DNA from: Paenibacillus sp. FSL R10-2734
GTDB taxonomy: Bacteria; Bacillota; Bacilli; Paenibacillales; Paenibacillaceae
Direction of reading: 5' to 3'
Length of the DNA stretch: 64,000 bases
NCBI RefSeq assembly: GCF_037963865.1
Contig: NZ_CP150170.1
Span: forward strand, 7,192,001 to 7,256,000
This document shows, in pieces, positions 17,521 to 30,825 of this stretch. Both the position numbers and the translations under genes were made by a program. Within the stretch, counting starts at the first letter, position 1. Every line of letters starts with the position of its first letter. The notes under the pieces were generated by a model. It saw only the letters and a program-made list of their open reading frames with translations, made no database searches and was not told the DNA's origin.

Positions 17521-19182
17521 TTATTCAAGTACAATTTTCGGAGATAAAAAATCCGCTCTTTTATACTGAAGCCCAAGCTTTAGTATAATATTCTTTATAG
17601 GTGCATATGCGGTACCCTCATACATGATAACCTGCTCATCACTTAAATCCACTGTGGCTGTTTTCCCATTTAGCGATAATTTTATTTTTCCTGATTCGAA
17701 CTTTATAGCTGCACCCAGACCATAAGCCAAATCCTTTACAGAACAATAAACCAGACCATTAGCCCCTTCAAATGAAGGCTGTTTAGTATATCTGATCTGC
17801 TTATCTTTATAAATAATCTCCAGTGGTCTCGCGAAGGAGAAATACCTCACTGAATCACCCTTATTGATCACATAATCACCTGTTCTATTCCATCCCCCTG
17901 GTAAATCTTTGGTGATTATTCCTGTCAAAATATCTATATTAACGGTTCTTATATAAAACTTTCCGCTTGAGCTAAAGGGTTCATACTCGAGAATTGTATT
18001 AGTGTGCCATTTCACTGTCTCAGGCCAGAGTTCGCGATATGGTAATTTTATTATACGAACTTGCTTGTTGTTCTTTATATCATAAATTCTTAACTGCTCA
18101 TCCTTATATTTACGCGTGTCTTTATCATAAGAGGCTTCAAAACTCACTAAATATTTATTATCTGGCGAAACCGAAGTTTCCCTCACAAAAGAATGTCTGT
18201 CTGAAATTTTTTCTATTTTACCTGTCGTATCAGTACGTATTAAGTAATCCCAGCCGTTAATTCTCCTTAACCCAAAAATATTATTGGCTATACGCATTTT
18301 CCATTGATATTCGTCCCACTGAAGCTTCATTTCTTTAATTTCGTTAATTTTATGCCCTTTTGCAATTTCATAGTTCTTTCCATTTTTTTTAAAAATAAGT
18401 GCGGTTTTATCAATAGTGCTATCTCCTTTTGATTCATAACACCGCCCCATCCTACACTGCTCTTCATTCTTAGGATAGAGGTATTCAGACTCTGTATTTG
18501 TTATGTATTGATTACTTGAAAGAGTAATTAATTGTGTTACTTTTGTATCATTATCTGTAAATGTATACAGATCGTTATCCAAATATAAACCTCCAATTGT
18601 TTGTCCAGAGTATTTATAATCAATGTGATTCTCCCGGATTTTTTGATTATCTGCTGATATAAAGTAGGTGTAAAAAGGTGGAATCAGGTTTTTTTTCTGT
18701 GTTGCCGTTTTTAATAACTTAAGCTCCTTTGTTTTATAATTAAAAGAATAGAGCTTCTCTTCACTCGTCTCTTTTTGTCTATATTCCGAATCCTCCCATG
18801 TTGTTACTGTATAAAGACTACTCTTATAAACCACGTATCCATATAATTCTCCATTAATTTTAGTTGTATAGTACGATCCATTATGTTGAAAGTTCTCTCC
18901 TTTATCGTTATCGCTACCATCGTTTAAGTTATACCCGGCTGTTGGCGCAAATGAGAATTCTTTGAAGTCATAATCTTCTTCTATCCTTTCACCAGTTCTT
19001 AAGTCTATTGTCTCTACCACCACATGAGGATATATCATATTTTCTTCATTGTTTTGATAGAAAAAAATTCGTATTACTACACGATTATCGGAAGACTCCT
19101 CGGCCTTGGCATAATGTGTACCCATAAAAATAAATACAAGTAGGAGACAAAATAAACTCTTTCGAATAACAACTTTAACCAT
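17521..19182 (-). CDS. Secreted protein with C-terminal copper-amine-oxidase-type stalk domain
   Basis: The 553-residue product begins with a signal peptide (KSLFCLLLVFIFMGTHYAKAEE). The middle, rich in Tyr, Asn and Lys, looks like a beta-propeller: it contains VSPDNKYLVSF and LRIYDIKNNKQVRII, which resemble WD/TolB-like blades. The last 100 residues (GLVYCSVKDLAYGLGAAIKF, then YEGTAYAPIKNIILKLGLQY) match the two-part stalk domain common in Paenibacillus surface proteins. Function unknown; it probably acts at the cell surface. A GGTGG site precedes the ATG. The gene is more AT-rich than its neighbours. Confidence 0.8.
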   Translation of the reverse strand: MVKVVIRKSLFCLLLVFIFMGTHYAKAEESSDNRVVIRIFFYQNNEENMIYPHVVVETIDLRTGERIEEDYDFKEFSFAPTAGYNLNDGSDNDKGENFQHNGSYYTTKINGELYGYVVYKSSLYTVTTWEDSEYRQKETSEEKLYSFNYKTKELKLLKTATQKKNLIPPFYTYFISADNQKIRENHIDYKYSGQTIGGLYLDNDLYTFTDNDTKVTQLITLSSNQYITNTESEYLYPKNEEQCRMGRCYESKGDSTIDKTALIFKKNGKNYEIAKGHKINEIKEMKLQWDEYQWKMRIANNIFGLRRINGWDYLIRTDTTGKIEKISDRHSFVRETSVSPDNKYLVSFEASYDKDTRKYKDEQLRIYDIKNNKQVRIIKLPYRELWPETVKWHTNTILEYEPFSSSGKFYIRTVNIDILTGIITKDLPGGWNRTGDYVINKGDSVRYFSFARPLEIIYKDKQIRYTKQPSFEGANGLVYCSVKDLAYGLGAAIKFESGKIKLSLNGKTATVDLSDEQVIMYEGTAYAPIKNIILKLGLQYKRADFLSPKIVLE

Positions 19183-19287
19183 AAAGGACCACCTTTCGAT
19201 ATTTTACTAACATCAATATACACCTTCCTTTTATTCACTATGTATTCCTACATATACAAATATATTATAATTTGTAAAATAGAAAAA

Positions 19288-19325
19288 AGCAGTTTATTCT
19301 TAGTCATTACTAAGAATAAACTGCT
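19288..19325 (-). terminator. Terminator of the thioesterase gene
   Basis: AGCAGTTTATTCTTAGT and ACTAAGAATAAACTGCT pair almost perfectly around a 4 nt loop, with A-runs on the left for the minus-strand U-tract. Confidence 0.9.
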
Positions 19326-19338
19326 TTTAATAAACCAT

Positions 19339-20091
19339 CTATAATTCTTCATATCCCATATCTAGGACGGCTTCGAAGTACACCTTATCCCCATGAATCC
19401 CTCTTATATAAAAGCCTTCTTTCGTTTCAGAGGAAACCATAATTCGTAGCTCTTCATCATAAGTAGCTTCTTGTATATAGGTAATCCTAAAACGCTTTAG
19501 TGTTCTCTCCCAATCTGTCAGCGGAAGCGCATCGCAACACAAATCCCCACACCGGGCATTATTCAAATGTCCGTTGCTATCCAGCCCACTATATCTTACC
19601 TGGTATCGATAAGCTTCCTCCATAGTGATATCAGAAGGGAGCGTTACCTTAACAGGCATATCCCCTACTGAATCACCGCTGTAATGCTTAACCTCAACAG
19701 GGAGAGCATTAGGTCGAAGGATTTTTCTCTTCTCAATATCCACCAGTGCCCAAATTGTGCGGGCTGTAGCGATCTCTAGATCATCTCCATCAAAAATACG
19801 ATAATCGCGCTGCCATAGCGCCCCTTTTGTTCCTTTACTCCAGGTACGAACACTAAGCTGATCATTGGGGTGAGGAATACGTTTAAATTCAAGATCGAGC
19901 GTAATCATCATCCAGCCCATTCCTGCATTCAAAATCTCTTCCATACTTATCCCCAACTTACCCACTGCGAAGTCCGCCGCGCATTGCATAATATCCAGAA
20001 TAAAGGATAACTTGCCCTTCGATCGATAATCCGTATCACTCGCATGAACAGAAAATTGCTCTATCCACACAAGATTAGTATTGTTCTCCAT
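19339..20091 (-). CDS. Acyl-ACP thioesterase (FatA/FatB-like)
   Basis: The 250-residue protein fits the acyl-ACP thioesterase family with two hot-dog folds. The first half has DTDYRSKGKLSFILDIMQ and WMMITLDLEFKRIPHPND; the second has YSGLDSNGHLNNARCGDLCCDAL, where the DSNGHLNN block holds the Asp, Asn and His expected in the active site. It would release fatty acids from acyl-ACP in the cytosol; chain-length preference cannot be read. The gene is monocistronic, downstream of the rRNA operon and ahead of a strong terminator. Confidence 0.9.
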   Translation of the reverse strand: MENNTNLVWIEQFSVHASDTDYRSKGKLSFILDIMQCAADFAVGKLGISMEEILNAGMGWMMITLDLEFKRIPHPNDQLSVRTWSKGTKGALWQRDYRIFDGDDLEIATARTIWALVDIEKRKILRPNALPVEVKHYSGDSVGDMPVKVTLPSDITMEEAYRYQVRYSGLDSNGHLNNARCGDLCCDALPLTDWERTLKRFRITYIQEATYDEELRIMVSSETKEGFYIRGIHGDKVYFEAVLDMGYEEL

Positions 20092-20296
20092 TGTTTATCC
20101 CCCTACAATGCAAAAAAACCTTGCATTTATTTGAAGTATCCACATATCCCACTGCTCTATCCACATAAATTGGGGACTACTTTTAAAAATGAATATATTT
20201 GATTGTTTCATCCACATGTTAGTAACTTTTATTTTTTCGTTATTTCTCCATAACTTATCCACATTATTTAAATTAACCGATAAAGGGAACAAAAAA
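20092..20296. other. AT-rich region with DnaA-box-like 9-mers
   Basis: Four near or exact TTATCCACA matches lie in the same orientation: GTATCCACA 20,136-20,144, CTATCCACA 20,157-20,165, TCATCCACA 20,208-20,216 and an exact TTATCCACA 20,255-20,263. A fifth (CTATCCACA, 20,061-20,069) is inside the thioesterase gene. The stretch also contains the thioesterase leader with an AAGG-type hairpin near 20,108. I see no gene. Confidence 0.6.
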
Positions 20297-20322
20297 GCCA
20301 TTGTTGATAAATCAACAATGGC
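20297..20322 (-). terminator. rRNA operon terminator
   Basis: GCCATTGTTGAT and ATCAACAATGGC form a perfect 12 bp stem 9 nt after 5S rRNA, followed on the minus strand by a T-run. Confidence 0.95.
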
Positions 20323-20330
20323 TTCGTGTG

Positions 20331-20447
20331 CTTGGCAACGTCCTACTCTCCCAGGACCCTTCGGTCCAAGTACCATCGGCGCTGGAGGGCTTAACGGTCG
20401 TGTTCGGGATGGGTACGTGTGGAACCCCTCCGCTATCGCCACCAAAC
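20331..20447 (-). rRNA. rrf: 5S ribosomal RNA
   Basis: The 117 nt region reads on the minus strand from TTTGGTGGCGATAGCGGAGG to a GGACGTTGCCAAGC end, with the conserved CCCATCCCGAACACG loop. It is the last gene of the 16S-23S-5S operon and is followed by a strong terminator. Confidence 0.95.
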
Positions 20448-20576
20448 ATGCGTCTGTGAAACAGACGCTGCCGCGTGAAATTTCATTCATCACCAGAAGT
20501 GACAATGAATTTCTAAGCGTGTTACAGGCTTAATCGCCTGAAAACTGAATCCGAAACAAATCTGCGTTTTAAATAT

Positions 20577-25304
<4,728 letters not shown>

Positions 25305-25460
25305 TTAGTATTGAAAAGAGCGATATGCTCATTTTGAAACATCTGACGAGAAAATTAATTCTCTATTTTGGATTTCACTTGCGTGATTTCCTACTCACTC
25401 GTTGTTCAGTTTTCAAAGATCAAGTTCTCGTTGGCGCCATTTAATGTCTCAGCAGCAACT
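25305..25460 (-). other. 16S rRNA leader
   Basis: This transcribed leader carries CTTTGAAAACTGAACAACGA, the conserved leader element of Firmicute rRNA operons, between the promoter and the 16S start. No gene is present. Confidence 0.6.
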
Positions 25461-25465
25461 CTTAT

Positions 25466-25494
25466 AATATATCATGTTGTTCTCAGTAATGCAA
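25466..25494 (-). promoter_or_regulatory. rRNA operon promoter
   Basis: TTGCAT (25,489-25,494) and TATATT (25,466-25,471) are 17 bp apart on the minus strand, about 160 bp upstream of 16S. Confidence 0.65.
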
Positions 25495-25608
25495 GCTTTA
25501 TTTTTCGAAAGCCGTTTATATAACTCTCTCAAACATTGCCTGTACGCTGTCTAACAACGCTTAACTATAATAACCTATCTATTAATAAAAAAGCAACCCC
25601 TAAAACAA

Positions 25609-25647
25609 AATAAACAACTAGCTTAATAATTAAGCTGGTTGTTTATT
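25609..25647 (-). terminator. Terminator of the transglutaminase-like gene
   Basis: AAATAAACAACCAGCTTAA and TTAAGCTAGTTGTTTATTT form a 19 bp arm hairpin with one mismatch, followed by TGTTTT. It lies 30 bp after the stop codon. Confidence 0.9.
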
Positions 25648-25676
25648 TAATAGAGTTATGATTCTAGCAATACAAA

Positions 25677-26486
25677 TTAATAGTATTTAGCTGCAGTATA
25701 CTTACTTGAAGCCTTGATAAAATCCGCATTCTTCTTACCTTTCGCTGCTGATGCATCTACCGTGGTATCAATAGTAACCCATTTGCCATCCATCAATACT
25801 TCATTCCATGCATGGTATTGCGTAACGTAGCTAGTATTCCCCATCACCAACTTAGCAGGAACATCTACACTACGAAGCATTGCGGCAAAAAGAGAAGCAT
25901 AATCATAGCAGATTCCTTTTTTAGTATTCAAAGTGTTGTTAATGCTTGGAATATAATCGGTCGTTACGTTATTAGCAAGAGAATAATCATATTGTACATT
26001 AGCAATCACATAGTTATAGATTGCCTTAACCTTCTCTTCATCTGTTGTTTTGCCTTTTGTAAGCTCTTTTGCCTTAACGATCGCTTTATCAGAAGAACTC
26101 CATTTCACATTCTGTACGGAGCCCAAATATACGGAATTTGAGTCATTCATGGTTAAATCTACTACCTCGGAATAAAGAGCTTTGTATTTGTTACCCGTTG
26201 TGTTCTCAAGAACAGAGACTTTATAAGTCCCATTTCCTTGTTGCAAAGGGAAGTCCTCAGCTTGTCCAGAAGCGTATAAATTATATGTATAGCTACTGTT
26301 ATCTTTTGTGATCATAAGCTTAATTCTTTTGTCTTTTGGAATATCGTAGTTAATCCCGATTACGCCTTGATCCAATTTCGACGTATTCAACCAGTTCGAA
26401 TCTACACTTGCGGCTTGAGCTGTGTTTACTGGAACCGCAGTAATCAGTACGAACAACGCCACAATCAAAAAATAAACCTTTTTCAC
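25677..26486 (-). CDS. Secreted transglutaminase-like (cysteine protease fold) protein
   Basis: The 269-residue protein has a signal peptide (KKVYFLIVALFVLITAVP, cleavage near QAAS), a beta-rich N-terminal half and a C-terminal transglutaminase-core domain. The triad is visible: Cys in TKKGICYDYASL near residue 192, His in QYHAWNEV near 225 and Asp in VTIDTTVD near 238. Such domains may crosslink, hydrolyse or ligate proteins outside the cell; which one cannot be told. The GTG start has AAAGGAGT 7 nt upstream. The gene lies directly under two c-di-GMP riboswitches and next to a class D sortase gene, pointing to a surface or matrix role. Confidence 0.88.
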   Translation of the reverse strand: MKKVYFLIVALFVLITAVPVNTAQAASVDSNWLNTSKLDQGVIGINYDIPKDKRIKLMITKDNSSYTYNLYASGQAEDFPLQQGNGTYKVSVLENTTGNKYKALYSEVVDLTMNDSNSVYLGSVQNVKWSSSDKAIVKAKELTKGKTTDEEKVKAIYNYVIANVQYDYSLANNVTTDYIPSINNTLNTKKGICYDYASLFAAMLRSVDVPAKLVMGNTSYVTQYHAWNEVLMDGKWVTIDTTVDASAAKGKKNADFIKASSKYTAAKYY

Positions 26487-26493
26487 GGATAAA

Positions 26494-26580
26494 ACTCCTT
26501 TCGGTAGCTGGCTGCCATCCTTTCGGGAAGGCCCTTTAGCTTTGCGTCCCTACCTTTCGATAGGTTTGCCATTTATCGTA
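26494..26580 (-). promoter_or_regulatory. c-di-GMP-I (GEMM) riboswitch aptamer 2, adjacent to the ribosome binding site
   Basis: On the minus strand: GGCAAACCTATCGAAAGGTAG with a GAAA tetraloop (split here for length), then GGGACGCAAAGC, a CCTTCCCGAAAGG stem, ATGGCAGCC and TACCG. These are the conserved blocks of the GEMM-I motif. The last aptamer base is immediately followed by the AAAGGAGT ribosome binding site, so ligand binding could control translation. The P1 region has AAATGGC where aptamer 1 has AAACGGC, giving a weaker G-T pair. Confidence 0.9.
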
Positions 26581-26664
26581 TAAGCTCTATCTGTCCTAAT
26601 TTCACTAGACAAATTAATAGAATCAACTAAGTAGAAATGAATCTAAAAACCTTATATATTTTAT

Positions 26665-26687
26665 AAAAACAAAAAAAGCCTCTTCAT
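26665..26687 (-). terminator. Possible terminator between the two c-di-GMP aptamers
   Basis: Directly after aptamer 1 the minus strand reads GAATGAAGAGGCTTTTTTTG. GAAGAGGC could pair with GCCTTC inside aptamer 1, or GGCT with AGCC at its 3' end; either would compete with aptamer folding. The stem is short, so this is tentative. Confidence 0.45.
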
Positions 26688-26766
26688 TCGGTAGCTGGCT
26701 GCCATCCTTTCGGGAAGGCCCTTTAGCTTTGCGTCCCTACCTTTCGATAGGTTTGCCGTTTATCGT
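26688..26766 (-). promoter_or_regulatory. c-di-GMP-I (GEMM) riboswitch aptamer 1, promoter-proximal
   Basis: This aptamer is identical to aptamer 2 over about 78 bases except for one internal base (in P1) and the last base. The two lie 187 bp apart. The same GEMM-I blocks are present (GGCAAACC, GAAA tetraloop, GGGACGCAAAGC, ATGGCAGCC). A T-run follows at 26,671-26,677, suggesting that this copy acts on transcription. Confidence 0.9.
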
Positions 26767-26785
26767 GTTTAGCTTTTATAGTCTT

Positions 26786-26813
26786 ATACTACCATATTTA
26801 TCCTCGTAAACAA
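26786..26813 (-). promoter_or_regulatory. Candidate promoter of the c-di-GMP-controlled gene
   Basis: TTGTTT (26,808-26,813) and TAGTAT (26,786-26,791) are 16 bp apart on the minus strand, 20 bp upstream of aptamer 1. The match to consensus is moderate. Confidence 0.45.
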
Positions 26814-26887
26814 GAACAAAATTGCTAGATTTTCTATTATTTTATAGTTATTTCTCTGTATTTAAGTTCTCATATCATTCTCATCTG

Positions 26888-27541
26888 CTATTTGGGAAGC
26901 TTGGCGTGAACAATTAAACGATGTGTAGGATCTACTAGTGGGTCACACGTAATTAGGGTAAGAATCTTATCCTTGTTATTCCCATCAAGAACAGATACAT
27001 CGCTTGGATCTACAACAGAAATATCATAAACCTCGTAATTCAATACCTGATCGCTAGTCTTTACCGTGATAACATCTCCAATAACAACCTCATTCAATCT
27101 GTTAAACAATCTGCCCGTAGTTCTAGCTCTGTGAGCAGCAATTGCTGCATTTCCTATTTCTCCAAGTGGAGTCGTCTCTTTCATATGGGCCGCTGCATGC
27201 TTCAAATTGGCTTTAGTAGCCCCTTCTAATACAGGTAGCTTCAAATCAATCTTATCTATTTCAATTAAGGCCATTACCTTGCCACCAACTTTGATTTCTG
27301 GTTCTGGCTTTTCCGTTTCTTGAGGCTGCGCTTGTGCGTCCAGAACCGATTCCTCTGCTAATAACTGAGTAACTTCGGCATATTTGCTCTTCAGATCAGG
27401 CGGTGGAGTACTATCGCTGGTGCTCAGTTCAGCCGATTCTAACAGCTTCTCCTGCTGCCAGTCGCTGTACCATTCGTTAGCTTTTGGATACAGCATGATG
27501 AGGATCCCGGCCAGTATGAGAACATACGAGAATTTACGCAT
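26888..27541 (-). CDS. Class D sortase
   Basis: The 217-residue protein has an N-terminal membrane anchor (FSYVLILAGILIMLYP), a Pro/Glu-rich linker and a sortase domain. The catalytic residues are visible: His in AIAAHRARTTG near residue 142, Cys in LTLITCDPLVDP near 200 and Arg in THRLIVHAKL. Sortases cut LPxTG-like signals and attach proteins to the wall. The TLxTC pattern and size suggest class D. The ATG at 27,541 has GGTGA upstream. It begins 35 bp after the GtrA gene and may belong to that operon; no substrate with an LPxTG tail is visible nearby. Confidence 0.88.
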   Translation of the reverse strand: MRKFSYVLILAGILIMLYPKANEWYSDWQQEKLLESAELSTSDSTPPPDLKSKYAEVTQLLAEESVLDAQAQPQETEKPEPEIKVGGKVMALIEIDKIDLKLPVLEGATKANLKHAAAHMKETTPLGEIGNAAIAAHRARTTGRLFNRLNEVVIGDVITVKTSDQVLNYEVYDISVVDPSDVSVLDGNNKDKILTLITCDPLVDPTHRLIVHAKLPK

Positions 27542-27575
27542 GAAATTCACCTCCGTGTATTGGTTCTACTGAAAT

Positions 27576-27980
27576 TCAGAATACCCACTTACGACTTCCA
27601 AAAAAGTTGATAATCACCGTGACAAAAGTAACCAAAACCTTGGAGATCAACACTTGCATGCCTAGCTTGTCTGTCAACAGATGCATTAGCAGCAGCGATA
27701 TTCCTAATACTACAAGATTCAGCACGATAAACTTTAACAACTGTACCTTATCAAAACCCTCTTTGTTGCCACGATTACGATCTCGAAAGGTCACTTTTTT
27801 ATTCAAAATAAAGCTGTTCGCTGTTCCTGCACTATAAGATATCACCTGCGCTAAACCATATACCATCCCAATAGAGTTCAGTAAAGTGAAGATCACGAAA
27901 TCAATGAGGGTATTTACCAAACCTACAGCATTAAATTTAAGGAATTGGATGAAAGCTGACCGCAAATTCTTATCTGACAT
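27576..27980 (-). CDS. GtrA-family membrane protein
   Basis: The 134-residue protein has four hydrophobic helices and the family pattern FLKFNAVGLVNTLIDFVIF at the start and SYSAGTANSFILNKKVTF in the middle. GtrA proteins are thought to flip polyprenyl-phosphate sugars across the membrane. The start at 27,980 has GGAAGG 9 nt upstream and overlaps the preceding transferase gene by 11 nt, the usual GtrB-GtrA pairing. A longer upstream frame is not needed. Confidence 0.9.
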   Translation of the reverse strand: MSDKNLRSAFIQFLKFNAVGLVNTLIDFVIFTLLNSIGMVYGLAQVISYSAGTANSFILNKKVTFRDRNRGNKEGFDKVQLLKFIVLNLVVLGISLLLMHLLTDKLGMQVLISKVLVTFVTVIINFFGSRKWVF

Positions 27981-28950
27981 TGTTGTAATCCTTCCGGCGA
28001 TCCACTTGTTCATCGTTATGATATCCTTTAGTCTCACTTACAATATATAACGGTCTATCCTTAGACTCATCATAAATCCGTCCAATGTACTCTCCGATTA
28101 CACCTAGCAGCATCAGAACGATACCGTTAAAGAGCAGATTGACGCCTACAATGGAAGCCCAGCCTGGAACCGTCCATGAGGTGAAGAAGATTCTCTGAAA
28201 TAATACGAAGAATAAATAGAGAAAGCTAGAGAAGGATAGAAAAAATCCAACATAAGTAGCAATCTTAAGCGGCTTATACGAAAAGGAAGTAATGCCATCC
28301 AGCGCGAAACGGATCATTTTCTTGAGGGGATACTTAGTTTCTCCTGCAAAACGTTCTTCCCGCTCATATTCCACCATCGTCTGCTTGAAGCCAACCCAGC
28401 TTACCAAACCTCTGACATACCGATTCTTTTCCTTCAGCCCCCGCAAGACATCACATACCTTACGATCAATAAGACGGAAATCGCCCGTATCCGTAGGAAT
28501 GTCTACACTTGTCATACTGCTGAGCAGTCGATAAAAGAGCTTTGCCGTTACCTTTTTGAATATCGTTTCTCCACGGCGCTTCAGCCGCTTCGCATACACA
28601 ACATCATAGCCCTCTTTCCACTTCTCGATCAATTGCAGAATGACCTCCGGTGGATCTTGAAGGTCAGCGTCAATTACAACGATCGCTTGACCTTCCGCAT
28701 AGTCCATGCCAGCTGTAATCGCTACCTGATGTCCGAAATTACGCGAGAAGTCAATCAGTTTGACGCATTCATCTCGATCACTGATCTCCCGAATTATCTG
28801 GGCCGAACGATCACGACTCCCGTCATTGACGAAGACTAGCTCATAAGTATCGCCGCATTCGTCCATTACTTTTTTCAAACGTTCATAAGTAACGCTAATT
28901 ACTAGCTCCTCATTGAACATAGGTACAATTACACTATATCTGGCTTTCAC
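27970..28950 (-). CDS. Polyprenyl-phosphate glycosyltransferase, GT2 (DPM1/GtrB-like)
   Basis: The 326-residue enzyme has an N-terminal GT-A domain (YSVIVPMFNEELVI, FVNDGSRDRS, VVIDADLQDPPEVI with the metal-binding DxD) and two C-terminal membrane helices around residues 230-300. It should load a sugar from a nucleotide donor onto undecaprenyl phosphate at the inner membrane face. Its coupling to GtrA and the neighbouring GT-C enzymes gives a complete route: charge the lipid, flip it, then use it outside the cell. The sugar is unknown. Confidence 0.92.
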   Translation of the reverse strand: MKARYSVIVPMFNEELVISVTYERLKKVMDECGDTYELVFVNDGSRDRSAQIIREISDRDECVKLIDFSRNFGHQVAITAGMDYAEGQAIVVIDADLQDPPEVILQLIEKWKEGYDVVYAKRLKRRGETIFKKVTAKLFYRLLSSMTSVDIPTDTGDFRLIDRKVCDVLRGLKEKNRYVRGLVSWVGFKQTMVEYEREERFAGETKYPLKKMIRFALDGITSFSYKPLKIATYVGFFLSFSSFLYLFFVLFQRIFFTSWTVPGWASIVGVNLLFNGIVLMLLGVIGEYIGRIYDESKDRPLYIVSETKGYHNDEQVDRRKDYNNVR

Positions 28951-29049
28951 CTTTATTCCTCCTACAAGCTTTATGGAGCGTTACATCTTCTTATTATTCA
29001 TAATAACGCTGTGAGCATAAACTTATTGTTATAGATTCTTTTTAAAAAC

Positions 29050-30825
29050 TTAGAACACCCAAGAAGGGAACCAACGTAGCATGTTCTTCACATAATCACC
29101 ACTAACCTGCATTCCTGATAGTACCGGATAGAATGCTACAAAGAGCAGCAACGCAACAATTACATAAGTATAACGCACGTAACGTGCTCCAGGATATTTA
29201 CTATCTAACAACTTCATTATATATACAATACCAAGAATCATAAAAGGCACCATAGCAAAATAATGGTAGATGAAGGTTTCTCTCGGGACAAGCATCCACG
29301 GAATATATTGTGAGAAAAAGGCGATCCAGATCATATACAGGTTCTTATCTTTGCGTTTCAGCGTAAGCCAAAGCGTAGCTAGCATTGCAAAAATGCCCGT
29401 CCACCAGATAAGCGGATTCCCCATAGTCACTATACTGCTGACCTGACCCTCCGGCAATCCTTCACTGCCACTAAAGAACCAGACCGGTCTCTTCATAAAC
29501 GGCCATTGCCACCATGAGGACGCAAAAGGATGTGTAGCCACGAGTTGACTGTGGTAGTTGTACATGTTCTTTTGGGAATCAATCAAGCCTTTTATGGTAA
29601 AGCCCTCTGCGGATGCAGATAACCCTGGAACAAAAGATAAACTATAAATAATTACTGGAATGATTACGAAGAAAGCAACACAACTAGCTAAAGTAATAAT
29701 GGTATTCTTCCAAAAGGAATTTACCACTTCGCGACTAGTGCCTAGCAGTTCCTTATCTTTAATCTTTCCTTCTGCAAGGAGCCGTCCGGATGCTCGGTAT
29801 TCTCTGTAGCGTTCAAAGAGTGAGATCGCTAGCATAATGGCTAGTCCAGCTCCTCCGTACAATACAATCCACTTAGAGGCTACACCAATTCCGAAGAATA
29901 GGCCGGACCAGAATAACGGAATTAAGGTTTTTCTTAAGGGCTGCCTGAAGAAATTCATTGTGTAATAACGCTGCATGAAATAAAACATCAGCATGATGAA
30001 GAATACTCCATATACATCGATCGTAGAGATTCTTGTTTGTGTGAAATGCATGAAATCCAGTGCGAACAATCCTGCCGCAAGCGCAGCGTATTTGCTCTTT
30101 TTAAACAAACGCAGTGCCATCACATAAATGAGAGGCAACATGGCAATCCCGAACAACGTTCCGATAATACGCCAGCCGAATGGATTGACTCCGAACAGCT
30201 CCATCCCTACTGCGATCAACAGCTTGCCTAGTGGTGGATGCGTGTTCTCATAAGGCACAATCCCGTGCGTATATTCATAAGCCGTTCGTGCATGATAGAT
30301 CTCGTCAAAATAAGTGCTGTTCATAAAGTTAGAATATTCCGGAATGAGTGATTGCTCATCAAAAAGATTGGCAGGCACTCCTCTTTTAGCGACTGCATTA
30401 TCCGGTGTTACACCTGCAATGGGAAGTGGTACTCTTTCTCCCCCCTGCTCATAAAAGGCCATTTCATTCAAAGTAAATCCCGGAGATGTAACTGTAAGCT
30501 TTACGTATCTCGCTGCAACGTTCAGAGGCTGGCTTTTCCAGATGAAGACATTCCCAACATCCTCACTTACATCTAACGGACTACTCCAGACATCAGGAGA
30601 TTCGCTGAATTCGAGTTTAAACTTTCCTGTGCCCACGCCACCAAAAACATTGACTCGCTCTAATTGTTTACTCTGCCCTAGATCTACATAGAAGCTCTCA
30701 CCGCTGGCGGCAGGCTCCCACAATGTTTCTGGAGATTTTGTAGAACCTAGATTATATAAAGCAACCGCCGCGTAAACGGCAGTAATGACAAGTATACATA
30801 TCCAATCTATACGCTTAAACTTCAT
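29050..30825 (-). CDS. GT39-family protein O-mannosyltransferase-like glycosyltransferase
   Basis: The 591-residue membrane protein has a PMT-type GT-C core: STYFDEIYHARTAYEY with the catalytic Asp-Glu pair, ENTHPPLGKLLIA and many membrane helices. After the first helix it carries an inserted extracytoplasmic beta domain (about residues 30-130, ESFYVDLGQSKQLERVNVF), resembling a discoidin-like sugar-binding fold, an uncommon placement. It probably transfers sugars from polyprenyl phosphate to surface proteins or glycans. Its ATG overlaps the upstream gene by 11 nt and has GGGAG in front, so they form an operon. Confidence 0.88.
   Translation of the reverse strand: MKFKRIDWICILVITAVYAAVALYNLGSTKSPETLWEPAASGESFYVDLGQSKQLERVNVFGGVGTGKFKLEFSESPDVWSSPLDVSEDVGNVFIWKSQPLNVAARYVKLTVTSPGFTLNEMAFYEQGGERVPLPIAGVTPDNAVAKRGVPANLFDEQSLIPEYSNFMNSTYFDEIYHARTAYEYTHGIVPYENTHPPLGKLLIAVGMELFGVNPFGWRIIGTLFGIAMLPLIYVMALRLFKKSKYAALAAGLFALDFMHFTQTRISTIDVYGVFFIMLMFYFMQRYYTMNFFRQPLRKTLIPLFWSGLFFGIGVASKWIVLYGGAGLAIMLAISLFERYREYRASGRLLAEGKIKDKELLGTSREVVNSFWKNTIITLASCVAFFVIIPVIIYSLSFVPGLSASAEGFTIKGLIDSQKNMYNYHSQLVATHPFASSWWQWPFMKRPVWFFSGSEGLPEGQVSSIVTMGNPLIWWTGIFAMLATLWLTLKRKDKNLYMIWIAFFSQYIPWMLVPRETFIYHYFAMVPFMILGIVYIMKLLDSKYPGARYVRYTYVIVALLLFVAFYPVLSGMQVSGDYVKNMLRWFPSWVF

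Noticed and set aside
20092..20296. Chromosome replication origin
   Set aside because: DnaA-box-like sites are present, but dnaA, dnaN, rpmH or gidA are not near, and the sites are few.
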